Below are positions 8,844 to 17,351 of a stretch of 64,000 nucleotides of DNA, piece after piece. Source of the DNA: an uncultured Porphyromonadaceae bacterium (GTDB lineage Bacteria > Bacteroidota > Bacteroidia > Bacteroidales > Muribaculaceae); assembly GCA_902495245.1 (NCBI GenBank), contig CABUWI010000003.1, positions 1 through 64,000 of the forward strand, read 5' to 3'. The position numbers were made by a program, and so were the translations under genes. The first letter of the stretch is position 1. Each line of letters starts with the position of its first letter. Below the pieces are notes generated by a model, which was given only the letters and a program-made list of their open reading frames with translations, had not been told where the DNA came from and made no database searches.

Positions 8844-9337
8844 TGATGAGGCGCGTATTGCCGATGCTCATTCTGCCCTGTCTCCTGTCGGGGTGCTCGA
8901 CCGAGGGGTGCAAGAACAACCGCAACTCGATTCCGATGGCGGGGTTTTATGACTACGCCACGCGCGAGCCGCTGACCATCAGCGGCATGGGCGTCAACGG
9001 GGTAGGGGCGCCGGGCGATTCGCTGCTGCTCGACCCGTCGGCCAACGCGCATCAGGTCTACCTGCCCTTTCGCGGCTCGCAGACCACGGCGTCGTTTCGC
9101 TTTATCTACGGCTCGGTGGCCGACCGCGTAACCTTTACCTACGAGTCTTATCCGTTTTTCGACGGCGAGGAGTGCGGGGCGATGTGGCGCTACCGCATCA
9201 GCTCGGTCGACCACACGGGGCTGCTGATTGACTCGGTGGCGGTTACCGACCCGCTGATTACGAACATCGAGCGCGAGCGCATAATGATTTTCTTCACCAT
9301 ACCAACGTCGTCGGACGACGATACGCCTGAGGAATGA
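8840..9337 (+). CDS. DUF6452-like lipoprotein
   Basis: Lipoprotein of 165 residues: the signal ends in LLSGC with the lipidated Cys at about residue 19. The mature part is beta-rich, with a short motif YLPFRGSQ and paired acidic/aromatic strands. I recall this as the DUF6452 family of Bacteroidetes, which usually sits directly before a DUF6048 barrel protein, as here. Function is unknown. It overlaps both neighbours by 4 bases, so it is probably made together with the following outer-membrane protein and may be its partner (inference). Confidence 0.75.
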   Translation: MMMRRVLPMLILPCLLSGCSTEGCKNNRNSIPMAGFYDYATREPLTISGMGVNGVGAPGDSLLLDPSANAHQVYLPFRGSQTTASFRFIYGSVADRVTFTYESYPFFDGEECGAMWRYRISSVDHTGLLIDSVAVTDPLITNIERERIMIFFTIPTSSDDDTPEE

Positions 9338-10248
9338 AACGCCGGCTGACAGTTATAATGACGCTGATTGCGCTGTTGCTGCCTCTTGGGGCGGCGGCGC
9401 AGAACCGCACGGTAACGCCCGTCAAGCCGGTAACTTCGCGGCCGGTGGCTCAGCCCAAGGTCAAGAAGGATAAAAAAGAAGGCGATGCGACCAAGTCGGT
9501 TCGTCCCGGGTCGGTCATCGAGATGACCGACGACCTCGGCAACACCGTTCTGCTCGACACGCTGTCGGGCAACGAGTGGGTCGACTCGATAGCCCTTGCG
9601 CAGCCCAAGGTCATCGGGAATGTCTATCCGCTGCTCGACGCCGTCAACGTGGGCGTTGACCTATGGCCGGCTTTGGGTCGCGCATTCGGCCAAAAACAGG
9701 GCATCGGCGGCATCTGGGCGCGCCTGAGCCTTCATAACCGCTATTTCGTTGCGGTGGAGGCCGGCATGGGCATGGCCAAGACAACGCCGCGCGGCATGAA
9801 CTATCACTACCGCCAGCCGCTCGCGCCATATTTCAAGGTCGGACTTGACTATAACTTCTTCTATAACAGCAATCCGGACTATCAGGTCTATGCCATGGCG
9901 CGCTATGGCATAACGCATTTCTCATACTCGCTGAGCGACGTCAGCATTGACAACGGCTATTGGGGCACGACCGAGCACCCGGACTTCCCCACGCAGAAGA
10001 CCACGACGGGTTATATTGAAATCGGCGCCGGCATTCAGGTGAAACTATGGGGTCCGATTTCCGCGGGCTGGAACATCAAATATCACCGCATAGTGCACCA
10101 TAGCCGCGAAAAGAACGGCGCACCGTGGGCCGTGCCCGGATTCGGCACGCGCGCGGGCTCGCTCGGCGTGAGCCTGTCGCTCATCTACACCATTCCGCTC
10201 CACGACCCGCTTCCGGAACCTGAAAAAGATAAAAAATCGAAAAAATGA
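9334..10248 (+). CDS. DUF6048-like outer-membrane beta-barrel protein
   Basis: Protein of 304 residues with a signal peptide (LLLPLGAAAQ), a lysine-rich linker to about residue 55, and then alternating aromatic strands typical of a small outer-membrane barrel (DLWPALGRAFGQ, YFVAVEAGMGMAKT, FKVGLDYNFFYNS, YIEIGAGIQVKLW). The last residues are charged (PEPEKDKKSKK) rather than ending in an aromatic residue. The pairing with the lipoprotein at 8840 is the known DUF6452-DUF6048 arrangement, from memory. Function is unknown. It overlaps the following tricorn-like gene by 4 bases. Confidence 0.75.
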   Translation: MKRRLTVIMTLIALLLPLGAAAQNRTVTPVKPVTSRPVAQPKVKKDKKEGDATKSVRPGSVIEMTDDLGNTVLLDTLSGNEWVDSIALAQPKVIGNVYPLLDAVNVGVDLWPALGRAFGQKQGIGGIWARLSLHNRYFVAVEAGMGMAKTTPRGMNYHYRQPLAPYFKVGLDYNFFYNSNPDYQVYAMARYGITHFSYSLSDVSIDNGYWGTTEHPDFPTQKTTTGYIEIGAGIQVKLWGPISAGWNIKYHRIVHHSREKNGAPWAVPGFGTRAGSLGVSLSLIYTIPLHDPLPEPEKDKKSKK

Positions 10249-13200
10249 ATAGGATATACGCAGTTTTGATTATGATGGCGGCGGGCGCGGGCGCGCAGGC
10301 CGCTTCGCCCCTGTGGCTTCGCGATGTAAAGATTTCGCCGAACGGTTCGACGATTGCTTTCACTTATAAGGGCGATATATATTCCGTGCCGGCAGCGGGC
10401 GGGCGCGCCACGCGCCTGACGGCCACACCCGACGCCATAGAGACCAATCCCGTGTGGAGCCCCGACGGCTCGAAGTTAGCTTTTGCGAGCACGGTGCACG
10501 GTTCGGAAGATGTTTTTGTTATGAACGCCGACGGGTCCGGACTGAAGAGGCTGACGTCTTACAGCTCGTCGGAGATTCCGGAGGCTTTCGCCCCCGACGG
10601 GCGGCAGGTTTATTTTTCGGCCGCGATTCAGGACCCGGCGTCGAGCGCCGTGTTCCCCTCGGGGCGCCTGACGGAGCTTTATGCCGTGGGCGTGGACGGC
10701 GGTGCGGTGAGCCGCGTGCTGGCCACTCCGGCCGTCAACATCAGCTTCGCGCCCGACGGCACGCGGTTTGTCTATCAGGACGTCAAGGGTATGGAGAACA
10801 CATGGCGCAAGCACCATACGTCGTCTGTAACCCGCGACATCTGGGAATATGACCTCAAGACCGGTAAGCACCGCCTTTTGATTGACCACCCGGGCGAGGA
10901 CCTATGGCCCGTTGCCGGCACTGACACTCTGCTTTTTGTCAGCGAGCGCGACGGCGGGTCGGCCAACGTGTATGCGGTGGCGCTTGACAATACGTCGGTC
11001 GCGCCGTCGCAGCTCACGTCGTTTACCGACCACCCCGTGCGCTTCCTGTCGCAGGCCTCGAACGGCACCGCCGCATTTGCATGGGACGGCGAAATCTACA
11101 CCATGAAGCCCGGCGCCGAGCCGACGAAAGTCAACATCGAGATTCTTGACACGGACTATCAGGCGCCCGATTTCGTGAATTTCAGTTCGGGCGCAACAGA
11201 TGCCGTCGCGTCGCCCGACGGCAAGCTGGTGGCTTTCGTGCACCGCGGCGACATTTTCGTTACGTCGGTCGAATATAAGACCACCAAGCAGATAACCGCC
11301 ACGCCACAGGCCGAGAGTTCGCCCTCATGGGCCGACGGCGGCCGGACGCTCTACTTCGTGAGCGACCGCGACGGCCGCGATGACCTCTACAAGGTTGAGA
11401 TGACGCGCGCCGACGACCCCGACATGGCCCACTCGACGGCGCTGAAGGAGAGCCGCGTGCTCCCCGCAGCCAAGGGCGTGGAGCGCAGCGCGGCGCAGAC
11501 CAGTCCCGACGGCGCCAAGCTGGCGTTCGTCGAGAACCGCAACAACCTGATGGTGCTCGACCTGACGTCGAACAAGGTTACGAAGCTGGCCGACGGCAAG
11601 CTGAACCCCGAGCGGAGCGGGCTGCAATATTCGTGGAGCCCGGACAGCCGCTGGATCACGTTCACCGCCGTGCCCCATCACCATTCGCCCTACTATGACA
11701 TCGCGCTGGTCAACGCCGACGGCACGACTCCCGAAATCACCCTCATAACCGAGACCGGCTATTTCGAGGAGTCGCCGCACTTCACGCCCGACGGCAAGGC
11801 CATCATATGGCTCAGCGAGCGCTACGGCATGCGCAACCACGCGTCGTGGGGCACGCAATATGACGTCATGGCCGCCTACCTGACCCGCGCGGCCCGCGAC
11901 CGCGCCAACCTCTCGACCGAAGAGCTGGCACTGTTTGCCAAAGACAAAGCCAAAAGCAAAGATAAAGATAAGGATAAGGAAAAAGATAAGGCCGATTCGC
12001 CCGTCGAGGTTGAGCGCGAAGGCATTCAGGACCGCATCGAGCGCCTGACGCCCTATTCGTCGTCGATTGCCGACGCGGCCGTGAGCAAAGACGGCGAGAT
12101 GCTCTATTATCTCAGCTCTGTGGAGCAGGGTTTCGACCTCTGGAAACTCGACCTGCGCAAGGGCGACATTTCGGTGGTGAGCAAGCTCGATGCCGGCCCT
12201 GCCGCCATGCAGGTGGTTGGCGACGACCTGTTCATTCTGTCGCCGCGTACAATGCGCAAGATGCCGTTCAGCGGCGAGAAGATGAAGACCGTCAGCTACT
12301 CCGGCCGACAGAAAATCGACCGTGCGGCCGAGCGCGACTATATGCTCGAATTCGTGCGCACGGAAGAGGGCGAGAAGTTCTACACCGAGTCGATGCACGG
12401 CGTCAAGTGGGACGCGCTGGTTGACCACTACCGCAAGTTCCTGCCTCACATCAACAACAACCATGACTTTTCGGAGATGCTCTCCGAACTGCTCGGCGAG
12501 CTCAACGTGAGCCATACCGGCAGCGGCTATCGCCCCGCGGGCGGCGCCGACGAGACCTCGGCCGACCTCGGCCTGATATACGACTTCAGCTACTCCGGCC
12601 CCGGACTGAAAGTGGCCGAGGTGATTGCCGGCGGTCCGTTTGACCGCGCGGACGCCATCGTGGCACCCGGCGACGTAATCACGGCCGTTAACGGCACCGA
12701 GCTCGGCGCCGACACCGACTTCTCGTCGCTGCTCAACGGTTTGGCGGGCAAGCCGACGCTGGTGCAGGTCAACAATGACCGCGACCAGGTTGTGAAGCCC
12801 GTTAGCCGCGGGCGCATGAACTCGCTGCTCTATCGCCGGTGGGTGCGCCGCAACGCCGCCAAGGTAGACTCGCTGAGCAACGGGCGCCTGGGCTACGTGC
12901 ACATCGAGTCGATGGCCGACCCGTCGTTCCGCACCATGTATGCCGACGTTCTCGGCAAGTATAACGACCGCGAAGGCATTGTCATCGACACTCGCTGGAA
13001 TGGCGGCGGCCGCATGCACGAAGATATCGAGGTGCTCTTCTCGGGCAAGCAGTATCTCACCCAGAAAGTACGCGGCGAGGTAACGGCCACGATGCCCTCG
13101 CGCCGCTGGAACAAGCCCTCGATAATGCTAATCTGCGAGGCCAACTACAGCAATGCCCACGGCACGCCGTGGGTATACAAGCACGGCGGTCTGGGCAAGC

Positions 13201-13445
13201 TGGTGGGCATGCCCGTGCCCGGCACGATGACCTCGGTCAACTGGGTCGACCTTCAGGACGACACCATGTACTTCGGCATACCGGTCATAGGCTACGAGCT
13301 GCCCGACGGCACCTATCTCGAAAACAAGCAGCTCGAGCCTGACTTGCGTGTGGCCAACACGCCCGAGCGCGTGGCCGCCGGCATAGACGACCAGCTCGAA
13401 ACCGCCGTCCGCACCCTGCTGCACGACCTCGATGCCGCAAAATGA
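10245..13445 (+). CDS. Tricorn-like S41 peptidase with beta-propellers and PDZ domain
   Basis: Protein of 1066 residues, the usual size of tricorn protease homologues, with a short signal peptide (MNRIYAVLIMMAAGAGAQA). WD/PD40 propeller repeats run to about residue 520 (SPDGSKLAF, APDGRQVYF, SPDGKLVAF, SPDGAKLAF, SPDSRWITF). A highly charged lysine/aspartate linker (KDKAKSKDKDKDKEKDK) at about 567-583 precedes the second propeller. The C-terminus has the tricorn core (HGVKWDALVDHYR), a PDZ domain near 785-850 and the S41 catalytic region with DTRWNGGG and the serine in EANYSNAHGTP. It should degrade peptides outside the cytoplasm. It overlaps ogt by 4 bases. Confidence 0.92.
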   Translation: MNRIYAVLIMMAAGAGAQAASPLWLRDVKISPNGSTIAFTYKGDIYSVPAAGGRATRLTATPDAIETNPVWSPDGSKLAFASTVHGSEDVFVMNADGSGLKRLTSYSSSEIPEAFAPDGRQVYFSAAIQDPASSAVFPSGRLTELYAVGVDGGAVSRVLATPAVNISFAPDGTRFVYQDVKGMENTWRKHHTSSVTRDIWEYDLKTGKHRLLIDHPGEDLWPVAGTDTLLFVSERDGGSANVYAVALDNTSVAPSQLTSFTDHPVRFLSQASNGTAAFAWDGEIYTMKPGAEPTKVNIEILDTDYQAPDFVNFSSGATDAVASPDGKLVAFVHRGDIFVTSVEYKTTKQITATPQAESSPSWADGGRTLYFVSDRDGRDDLYKVEMTRADDPDMAHSTALKESRVLPAAKGVERSAAQTSPDGAKLAFVENRNNLMVLDLTSNKVTKLADGKLNPERSGLQYSWSPDSRWITFTAVPHHHSPYYDIALVNADGTTPEITLITETGYFEESPHFTPDGKAIIWLSERYGMRNHASWGTQYDVMAAYLTRAARDRANLSTEELALFAKDKAKSKDKDKDKEKDKADSPVEVEREGIQDRIERLTPYSSSIADAAVSKDGEMLYYLSSVEQGFDLWKLDLRKGDISVVSKLDAGPAAMQVVGDDLFILSPRTMRKMPFSGEKMKTVSYSGRQKIDRAAERDYMLEFVRTEEGEKFYTESMHGVKWDALVDHYRKFLPHINNNHDFSEMLSELLGELNVSHTGSGYRPAGGADETSADLGLIYDFSYSGPGLKVAEVIAGGPFDRADAIVAPGDVITAVNGTELGADTDFSSLLNGLAGKPTLVQVNNDRDQVVKPVSRGRMNSLLYRRWVRRNAAKVDSLSNGRLGYVHIESMADPSFRTMYADVLGKYNDREGIVIDTRWNGGGRMHEDIEVLFSGKQYLTQKVRGEVTATMPSRRWNKPSIMLICEANYSNAHGTPWVYKHGGLGKLVGMPVPGTMTSVNWVDLQDDTMYFGIPVIGYELPDGTYLENKQLEPDLRVANTPERVAAGIDDQLETAVRTLLHDLDAAK

Positions 13446-13978
13446 CCGAGCACCGGATAATAACGCGAGGATATGAGGGGGCGTGCGGGCGGCTGACGGT
13501 CGGGTCGTACGGCGACCGACTGTGTCTGTGCGACTGGGCGGTTGAGGGACATCACAATCGGGTGGTTGACAGACTGCGCCGTATGCTCGGCGCAGAGTTG
13601 GTTGAAGGCAGCTCGGCGGTGATTGACAGCGCCCGCAGAGAGCTTGACGAGTATTTTGCCGGGCGACGGCGCGAGTTTGACATTCCGCTGCTGCTTGTCG
13701 GCACGGAATTCCAGAAACAGGTGTGGAACGCGCTGCTGAGCATACCTTTCGGCACGACCGTTTCATATGGCGAATTGGCGCGTCGCATCGGTCGGCCCAA
13801 GGCCGTCAGGGCCGTGGCCAACGCTAACGGCGCTAACGCCGTGTCGATATTCGTGCCGTGCCACCGCGTGGTCGGCAGCGACCGCTCACTGACCGGCTAT
13901 GCGGGCGGCCTTGAAGCCAAAGCTTGTCTGCTCGGACTGGAGCAGGCGGGGGCGGTGGATTATTTCGGGATTTTGTGA
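13442..13978 (+). CDS. ogt: Methylated-DNA-protein-cysteine methyltransferase
   Basis: Suicide DNA-repair enzyme of 178 residues that takes methyl groups from O6-methylguanine onto Cys140 in the motif VPCHRVVG. The winged-helix region RAVANANGANAV and the glycine-rich YAGG downstream are typical. It starts at an ATG overlapping the tricorn-like gene by 4 bases. Its last 37 bases are copied at 17352-17388 beyond the arsenic island; in that copy the frame would read one codon further (...GILS, then TAA). The stop codon now used (TGA, 13976-13978) has its last two bases outside the repeat, so the island itself supplies the present end of this gene. Confidence 0.95.
   Translation: MTEHRIITRGYEGACGRLTVGSYGDRLCLCDWAVEGHHNRVVDRLRRMLGAELVEGSSAVIDSARRELDEYFAGRRREFDIPLLLVGTEFQKQVWNALLSIPFGTTVSYGELARRIGRPKAVRAVANANGANAVSIFVPCHRVVGSDRSLTGYAGGLEAKACLLGLEQAGAVDYFGIL
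13940..13976 (+). repeat. Left copy of 37-bp direct repeat bounding the arsenic island
   Basis: This copy is the 3' end of ogt. It matches 17352-17388 at 36 of 37 positions; the only difference, at 13957 (G here, T at 17369), is synonymous in the ogt frame (GTG or GTT, both Val). The size and placement at a gene end resemble an attachment-site duplication. Confidence 0.85.
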
Positions 13979-13983
13979 AAATA

Positions 13984-14015
13984 TTTGGTTATGTCAGATA
14001 TTGTTTGTAATTTTG
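13984..14015 (+). promoter_or_regulatory. arsR promoter (TTTG, 20 bases, TAATTTTG)
   Basis: The -33 word TTTG (13984-13987) and the -7 box TAATTTTG (14008-14015) have ideal 20-base spacing. The promoter lies entirely inside the island, so the cassette carries its own expression signals. Confidence 0.75.
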
Positions 14016-14029
14016 CGAACACCAAACAA
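14001..14029. promoter_or_regulatory. Candidate ArsR operator: 7-bp inverted repeat over the -7 box
   Basis: TTGTTTG (14001-14007) and CAAACAA (14023-14029) are perfect inverted repeats with a 15-base centre that contains the -7 box. A dimeric ArsR bound here would block polymerase. This placement fits auto-repression, but binding is inferred. Confidence 0.5.
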
Positions 14030-14037
14030 GGAATGAT

Positions 14038-14367
14038 ATGGCAAAATTAGAGATAACACCTGAACAGGAGCGGCTCGCGAGATTCGCCAAAGCTATGGGG
14101 CACCCGACCCGTATTGCCATTCTGCATTTTCTCGCTCAGAGAAATGAATGTTTTTTCGGCGATATTCACGAAGTGCTGCCAATAGCCAAGGCCACGGTTT
14201 CGCAGCATCTGAGCGAGTTGAAAGAGGCCGGTCTGATACAAGGCACCATCGAGCCGCCAAAAGTAAAGTATTGCATCAACGCAGAGAACTGGAGACTTGC
14301 CCGGCTGCTGTTTTCTCAGATGCTTGACGACTGCTGTCCCTCAAAAAAGAATAGCTGCTGCTCGTAG
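14038..14367 (+). CDS. arsR: ArsR-family arsenic-responsive repressor
   Basis: Winged helix-turn-helix repressor of 109 residues. The fold markers are LARFAKAMGHPTRIAILHFL at residues 14-33 and the recognition helix TVSQHLSELKEAGLI. It lacks the classical ELCVCDL metal site; instead the region has ECFFGDIHE and the C-terminus ends in a cysteine cluster (DDCCPSKKNSCCS), a likely arsenite-binding site of the type III kind. It is first in the island operon, 21 bases behind its own -7 box. On binding trivalent arsenic it would release the operator and induce the four genes downstream (family knowledge and inference). Confidence 0.92.
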   Translation: MAKLEITPEQERLARFAKAMGHPTRIAILHFLAQRNECFFGDIHEVLPIAKATVSQHLSELKEAGLIQGTIEPPKVKYCINAENWRLARLLFSQMLDDCCPSKKNSCCS

Positions 14368-14435
14368 GCACTATTTTTTTATTTCCAGTGTTCGTAATTC
14401 GGCAAATAACGACTAAATCAAATACATTTAATCAC

Positions 14436-14861
14436 ATGAAAAAGTTACTGATGTTTTTCGTCCTGATGACAGGGCTGATGTCATGCGGTGGCGAGACGGG
14501 TATCGCCAATGCGAAATCTCCTGAAAAGGATAGAGTGGAAGTGATATATTTCCACGGCAAACAACGCTGTGCCACCTGCATGGCTATCGAGAAGAATGCA
14601 AAAGAGGTGGTGAACACACTCTTTGCAAACGAGCTTAAAAACGGCACTGTCGTATTCAAGACAGTGGATATTTCTACACCGGAGGGAGAAAAAATCGCCG
14701 ACAAATACGAAGTTACATGGTCTTCTCTCTTTGTCAACAAATGGAAAGGCGGTAAAGAGAGCCGCAACAACCTCACTGAGTTCGGTTTCGGAAATGCCCG
14801 TAACAATCCTGACGGATTCAAGAAAGGTCTTGCTGACAAAATCAGGCAATTGTTGAAATAA
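14436..14861 (+). CDS. arsF: ArsF-like thioredoxin-fold lipoprotein
   Basis: Lipoprotein of 141 residues: signal peptide MKKLLMFFVLMTGLMSC with lipidated Cys17, then a thioredoxin-like domain with a CATC redox pair in HGKQRCATCMAIEKNAK near residue 46. It matches what I recall as the ArsF family (annotated as nitrophenyl compound nitroreductase subunit ArsF) found in Bacteroides ars operons. An earlier in-frame start at 14388 would spoil the signal peptide. It overlaps arsG by one base (TAATG). A role in reducing or presenting aromatic arsenicals in the periplasm is inferred; the catalytic partner is not known from sequence. Confidence 0.8.
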   Translation: MKKLLMFFVLMTGLMSCGGETGIANAKSPEKDRVEVIYFHGKQRCATCMAIEKNAKEVVNTLFANELKNGTVVFKTVDISTPEGEKIADKYEVTWSSLFVNKWKGGKESRNNLTEFGFGNARNNPDGFKKGLADKIRQLLK

Positions 14862-15568
14862 TGGACTGGTTACAGACTTTGCCTGACAGCTGCACGGCTC
14901 CGGCATTGACGGCCTTTCTCCTCGGATTGCTCACCGCCATCTCACCGTGTCCGCTTGCTACCAATGTAGCTGCAATAGGCTACATCAGCAAGGATATAGA
15001 GAGCCGCAGACGCATTTTTCGGAACGGGGTACTATATACCGTCGGACGAGTAATAGCATATACCGTCCTCGGCATAATCCTTATCTCCATACTGAAAGAG
15101 GGAGCGAGCGTCTTCGGAATACAGAAGACTATAGGGAAATGGGGTGAATTGCTGATTGGCCCACTGTTGTCGGTTATCGGACTTTTTATGTTGTTCGGGC
15201 ATAAGCTAAGTCTGCCACAATTCGGCTTTGGCGGCAATGGTGAGGGCCTTGCCAAGAAAGGCGGGTGGGGAGCTTTGTTACTGGGTGTTCTGTTTGCGAT
15301 GGCTTTCTGCCCCACAAGCGGAGTTTTCTACTTCGGCATGCTCATACCGATGTCAGTAACCGCAAACGCAGGGTGGCTTTTGCCCGTATTGTTTGCTTTC
15401 GCCACGGCGGTGCCGGTGCTTGCAGTTGCATGGATTCTCGCTTTCAGCGTAGAAAGAATCGGCGAATTCTATGGTAAACTGCGCGCTGTTCAGAAATGGC
15501 TCAACATTATTGTCGGCGTCATTTTCATCGCAACAGGCATATATTACTGCATAATGATGTACTTATAA
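14861..15568 (+). CDS. arsG: ArsG-like / CcdA-DsbD-like membrane permease
   Basis: Inner-membrane protein of 235 residues with about six helices. It belongs to the CcdA/DsbD transmembrane fold: SPCPLATNVAAIGYIS near residue 27 and its symmetry partner FCPTSGVFYFGMLIP near 150 carry the paired cysteine-proline motifs. I recall this group in Bacteroides as the aromatic arsenical efflux permease ArsG. By analogy with DsbD it could instead pass electrons to the lipoprotein encoded just upstream, whose start overlaps its predecessor by one base. Transport and electron-transfer roles cannot be separated from sequence. Confidence 0.82.
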   Translation: MDWLQTLPDSCTAPALTAFLLGLLTAISPCPLATNVAAIGYISKDIESRRRIFRNGVLYTVGRVIAYTVLGIILISILKEGASVFGIQKTIGKWGELLIGPLLSVIGLFMLFGHKLSLPQFGFGGNGEGLAKKGGWGALLLGVLFAMAFCPTSGVFYFGMLIPMSVTANAGWLLPVLFAFATAVPVLAVAWILAFSVERIGEFYGKLRAVQKWLNIIVGVIFIATGIYYCIMMYL

Positions 15569-15584
15569 CCGTAAAACGAAAAAC

Positions 15585-15947
15585 ATGGATAAAAAAGAAT
15601 CAAAAAAAGGGTTCTGGTCAGCTCTTTTTGCCCCCAAAAAGAAAAGCTGTTGCTGCAACAGCGACATAATTGTGGAAGATGAAGTAAGTTGCGCCGCTCC
15701 CGGCACAAAGGTCAGCGAGGTTCTTGTTCTCGGTCCCGGCTGTGCCAAATGCAAAGAGACATACAAGGTCGTTGAGCGGGTAATCATTGAGAACAAACTT
15801 GATGTCAAACTCGCTAAAATCGAGGATATAGTCGAGATGATGAACTACAATATAATGACGACACCCGCCGTGGTCGTAGACGGTACTGTCAGAATCAAAG
15901 GGCACATTCCGTCGGTTGACGAAGTGAAAAAGGCTCTGGGAATCTGA
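15585..15947 (+). CDS. Small thioredoxin-fold protein with cysteine-rich N-terminus (TM0996 type)
   Basis: Cytoplasmic protein of 120 residues. The C-terminal 80 residues form a glutaredoxin-like domain with redox pair CAKC in GPGCAKCKETYK near residue 49 and the cis-proline region MTTPAVVVDG. The N-terminal 40 residues are an added tail with consecutive cysteines (KKKSCCCNS), very similar to the cysteine tail of the ArsR encoded in the same cassette. In this operon it likely reduces or hands arsenic to the permease encoded next; that is inference. The gene starts 16 bases after arsG. Confidence 0.85.
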   Translation: MDKKESKKGFWSALFAPKKKSCCCNSDIIVEDEVSCAAPGTKVSEVLVLGPGCAKCKETYKVVERVIIENKLDVKLAKIEDIVEMMNYNIMTTPAVVVDGTVRIKGHIPSVDEVKKALGI

Positions 15948-15969
15948 TTCGGAACAACGGGAATAAGTT

Positions 15970-17310
15970 ATGGAATCGAAGAAGGAAATCAAGTTCCTGG
16001 TATGGACTGTCATCATATTTCTGACTGCGTTCTTCATGCCCGTCAACAGCGAAACGCTGCTGACAGCGATACACTCAACACTTGACCTCGCCAGGTGGTA
16101 TGCCCGTGAGCATATCGTACTCTGTCTTCTCCCGGCTTTCTTCATAGCCGGTGTGATTGCGGTGTTCGTAAGCCAGGGAGCGGTGTTAAAATATTTCGGT
16201 GCAAGTGCAAAGAAATGGGTGTCTTATACCGTGGCGTCAATATCGGGATGTATCCTTGCGGTGTGTTCATGCACGATACTCCCGTTGTTCACCGGCATAT
16301 ATAAACGTGGAGCGGGTCTTGGGCCGGCAATAGCGTTTCTATATTCCGGTCCCGCCATCAGCATACTCTCGATAATCCTCACCGCCCGTATTCTCGGATT
16401 GGAAATGGGGCTTGCCCGTGTAATCGGAGCCGTTACGTTTGCCGTTGTCATCGGTCTTGTGATGTCGTTCATCTTCCGTAAGGAAGAACGGGATAAGGAG
16501 GCGGCACAGATGAATATCGTGCCACCGCCGGAAAAACGCCCGCTTTGGCAGACCGCAGTGTTCTTCTTTACACTCGTGGCAATTCTTGTGTTCGCCAACT
16601 GGGGCGCACCCGCGGCAATAGACCGTGGCGTCTGGGCTGCAATCTACGGGGCAAAATGGTGGATAACATCTGCCCTTGCAACAGGTCTGTGCGTGATGCT
16701 CGTGAAGATACTCCATCTGAAAGCCCGATGGATTATAGTCGGAGCTGTCGCCGTCGCGATTTCAGCTTTTGTCGCTAATGTTTTCATTCCCGATGCAAAA
16801 TTAGCTCCCCTTGTGCCAATGGTCGTCTCGGTCGCCGTCCTTGCCATCGTGTTGCTCTGCGATAAAAACGATGATGAAAACAGGGAGTGGGCGTTGTCGT
16901 CATGGGGATTCGCCAAACTGATACTGCCGTTGCTTGCAGTCGGAGTATTGACAGCGGGGTTCCTGCTCGGCTCAACGCACGACGGTATGGAATTGCCCGG
17001 CATTATTCCCAACAGTTGGGTTGAATGGTCTGTCGGCGGCAATTCGTTATTGTCTAACTTCTTCGCAAGTTTCATAGGCGCGTTCATGTATTTCGCCACT
17101 CTTACCGAAGTGCCGATTATTCAGGGATTGCTCGCGTCGGGCATGGGCAAAGGCCCCGCTCTTGCCCTGCTGCTTGCCGGACCTTCGCTGTCGCTTCCGA
17201 ATATGCTTGTCATACGCAGCGTAATGGGTACGAAAAAAACAGTGATATATGTAACCCTTGTAATAATAATGGCAACAATCTCAGGCTGGGTCTATGGCTA
17301 TTTCTTCTAA
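15970..17310 (+). CDS. arsP: ArsP-like permease (COG0701 family)
   Basis: Inner-membrane permease of 446 residues with ten or more hydrophobic segments. The family signature CSCTILPLFTGIYKRG near residue 98 and YSGPAISILSI near 128 mark the first half, and LLAGPSLSLPNMLVIRS near 400 the second. Relatives called ArsP export trivalent methyl- and aromatic arsenicals. It is the last gene of the island; only 41 bases separate its stop from the right 37-bp repeat. The symbol rests on family and context; other COG0701 members have different cargo. Confidence 0.8.
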   Translation: MESKKEIKFLVWTVIIFLTAFFMPVNSETLLTAIHSTLDLARWYAREHIVLCLLPAFFIAGVIAVFVSQGAVLKYFGASAKKWVSYTVASISGCILAVCSCTILPLFTGIYKRGAGLGPAIAFLYSGPAISILSIILTARILGLEMGLARVIGAVTFAVVIGLVMSFIFRKEERDKEAAQMNIVPPPEKRPLWQTAVFFFTLVAILVFANWGAPAAIDRGVWAAIYGAKWWITSALATGLCVMLVKILHLKARWIIVGAVAVAISAFVANVFIPDAKLAPLVPMVVSVAVLAIVLLCDKNDDENREWALSSWGFAKLILPLLAVGVLTAGFLLGSTHDGMELPGIIPNSWVEWSVGGNSLLSNFFASFIGAFMYFATLTEVPIIQGLLASGMGKGPALALLLAGPSLSLPNMLVIRSVMGTKKTVIYVTLVIIMATISGWVYGYFF

Positions 17311-17351
17311 AGAAGGCATCTTGAGAGGAGTGTATTTTCGGGGCGACATGT

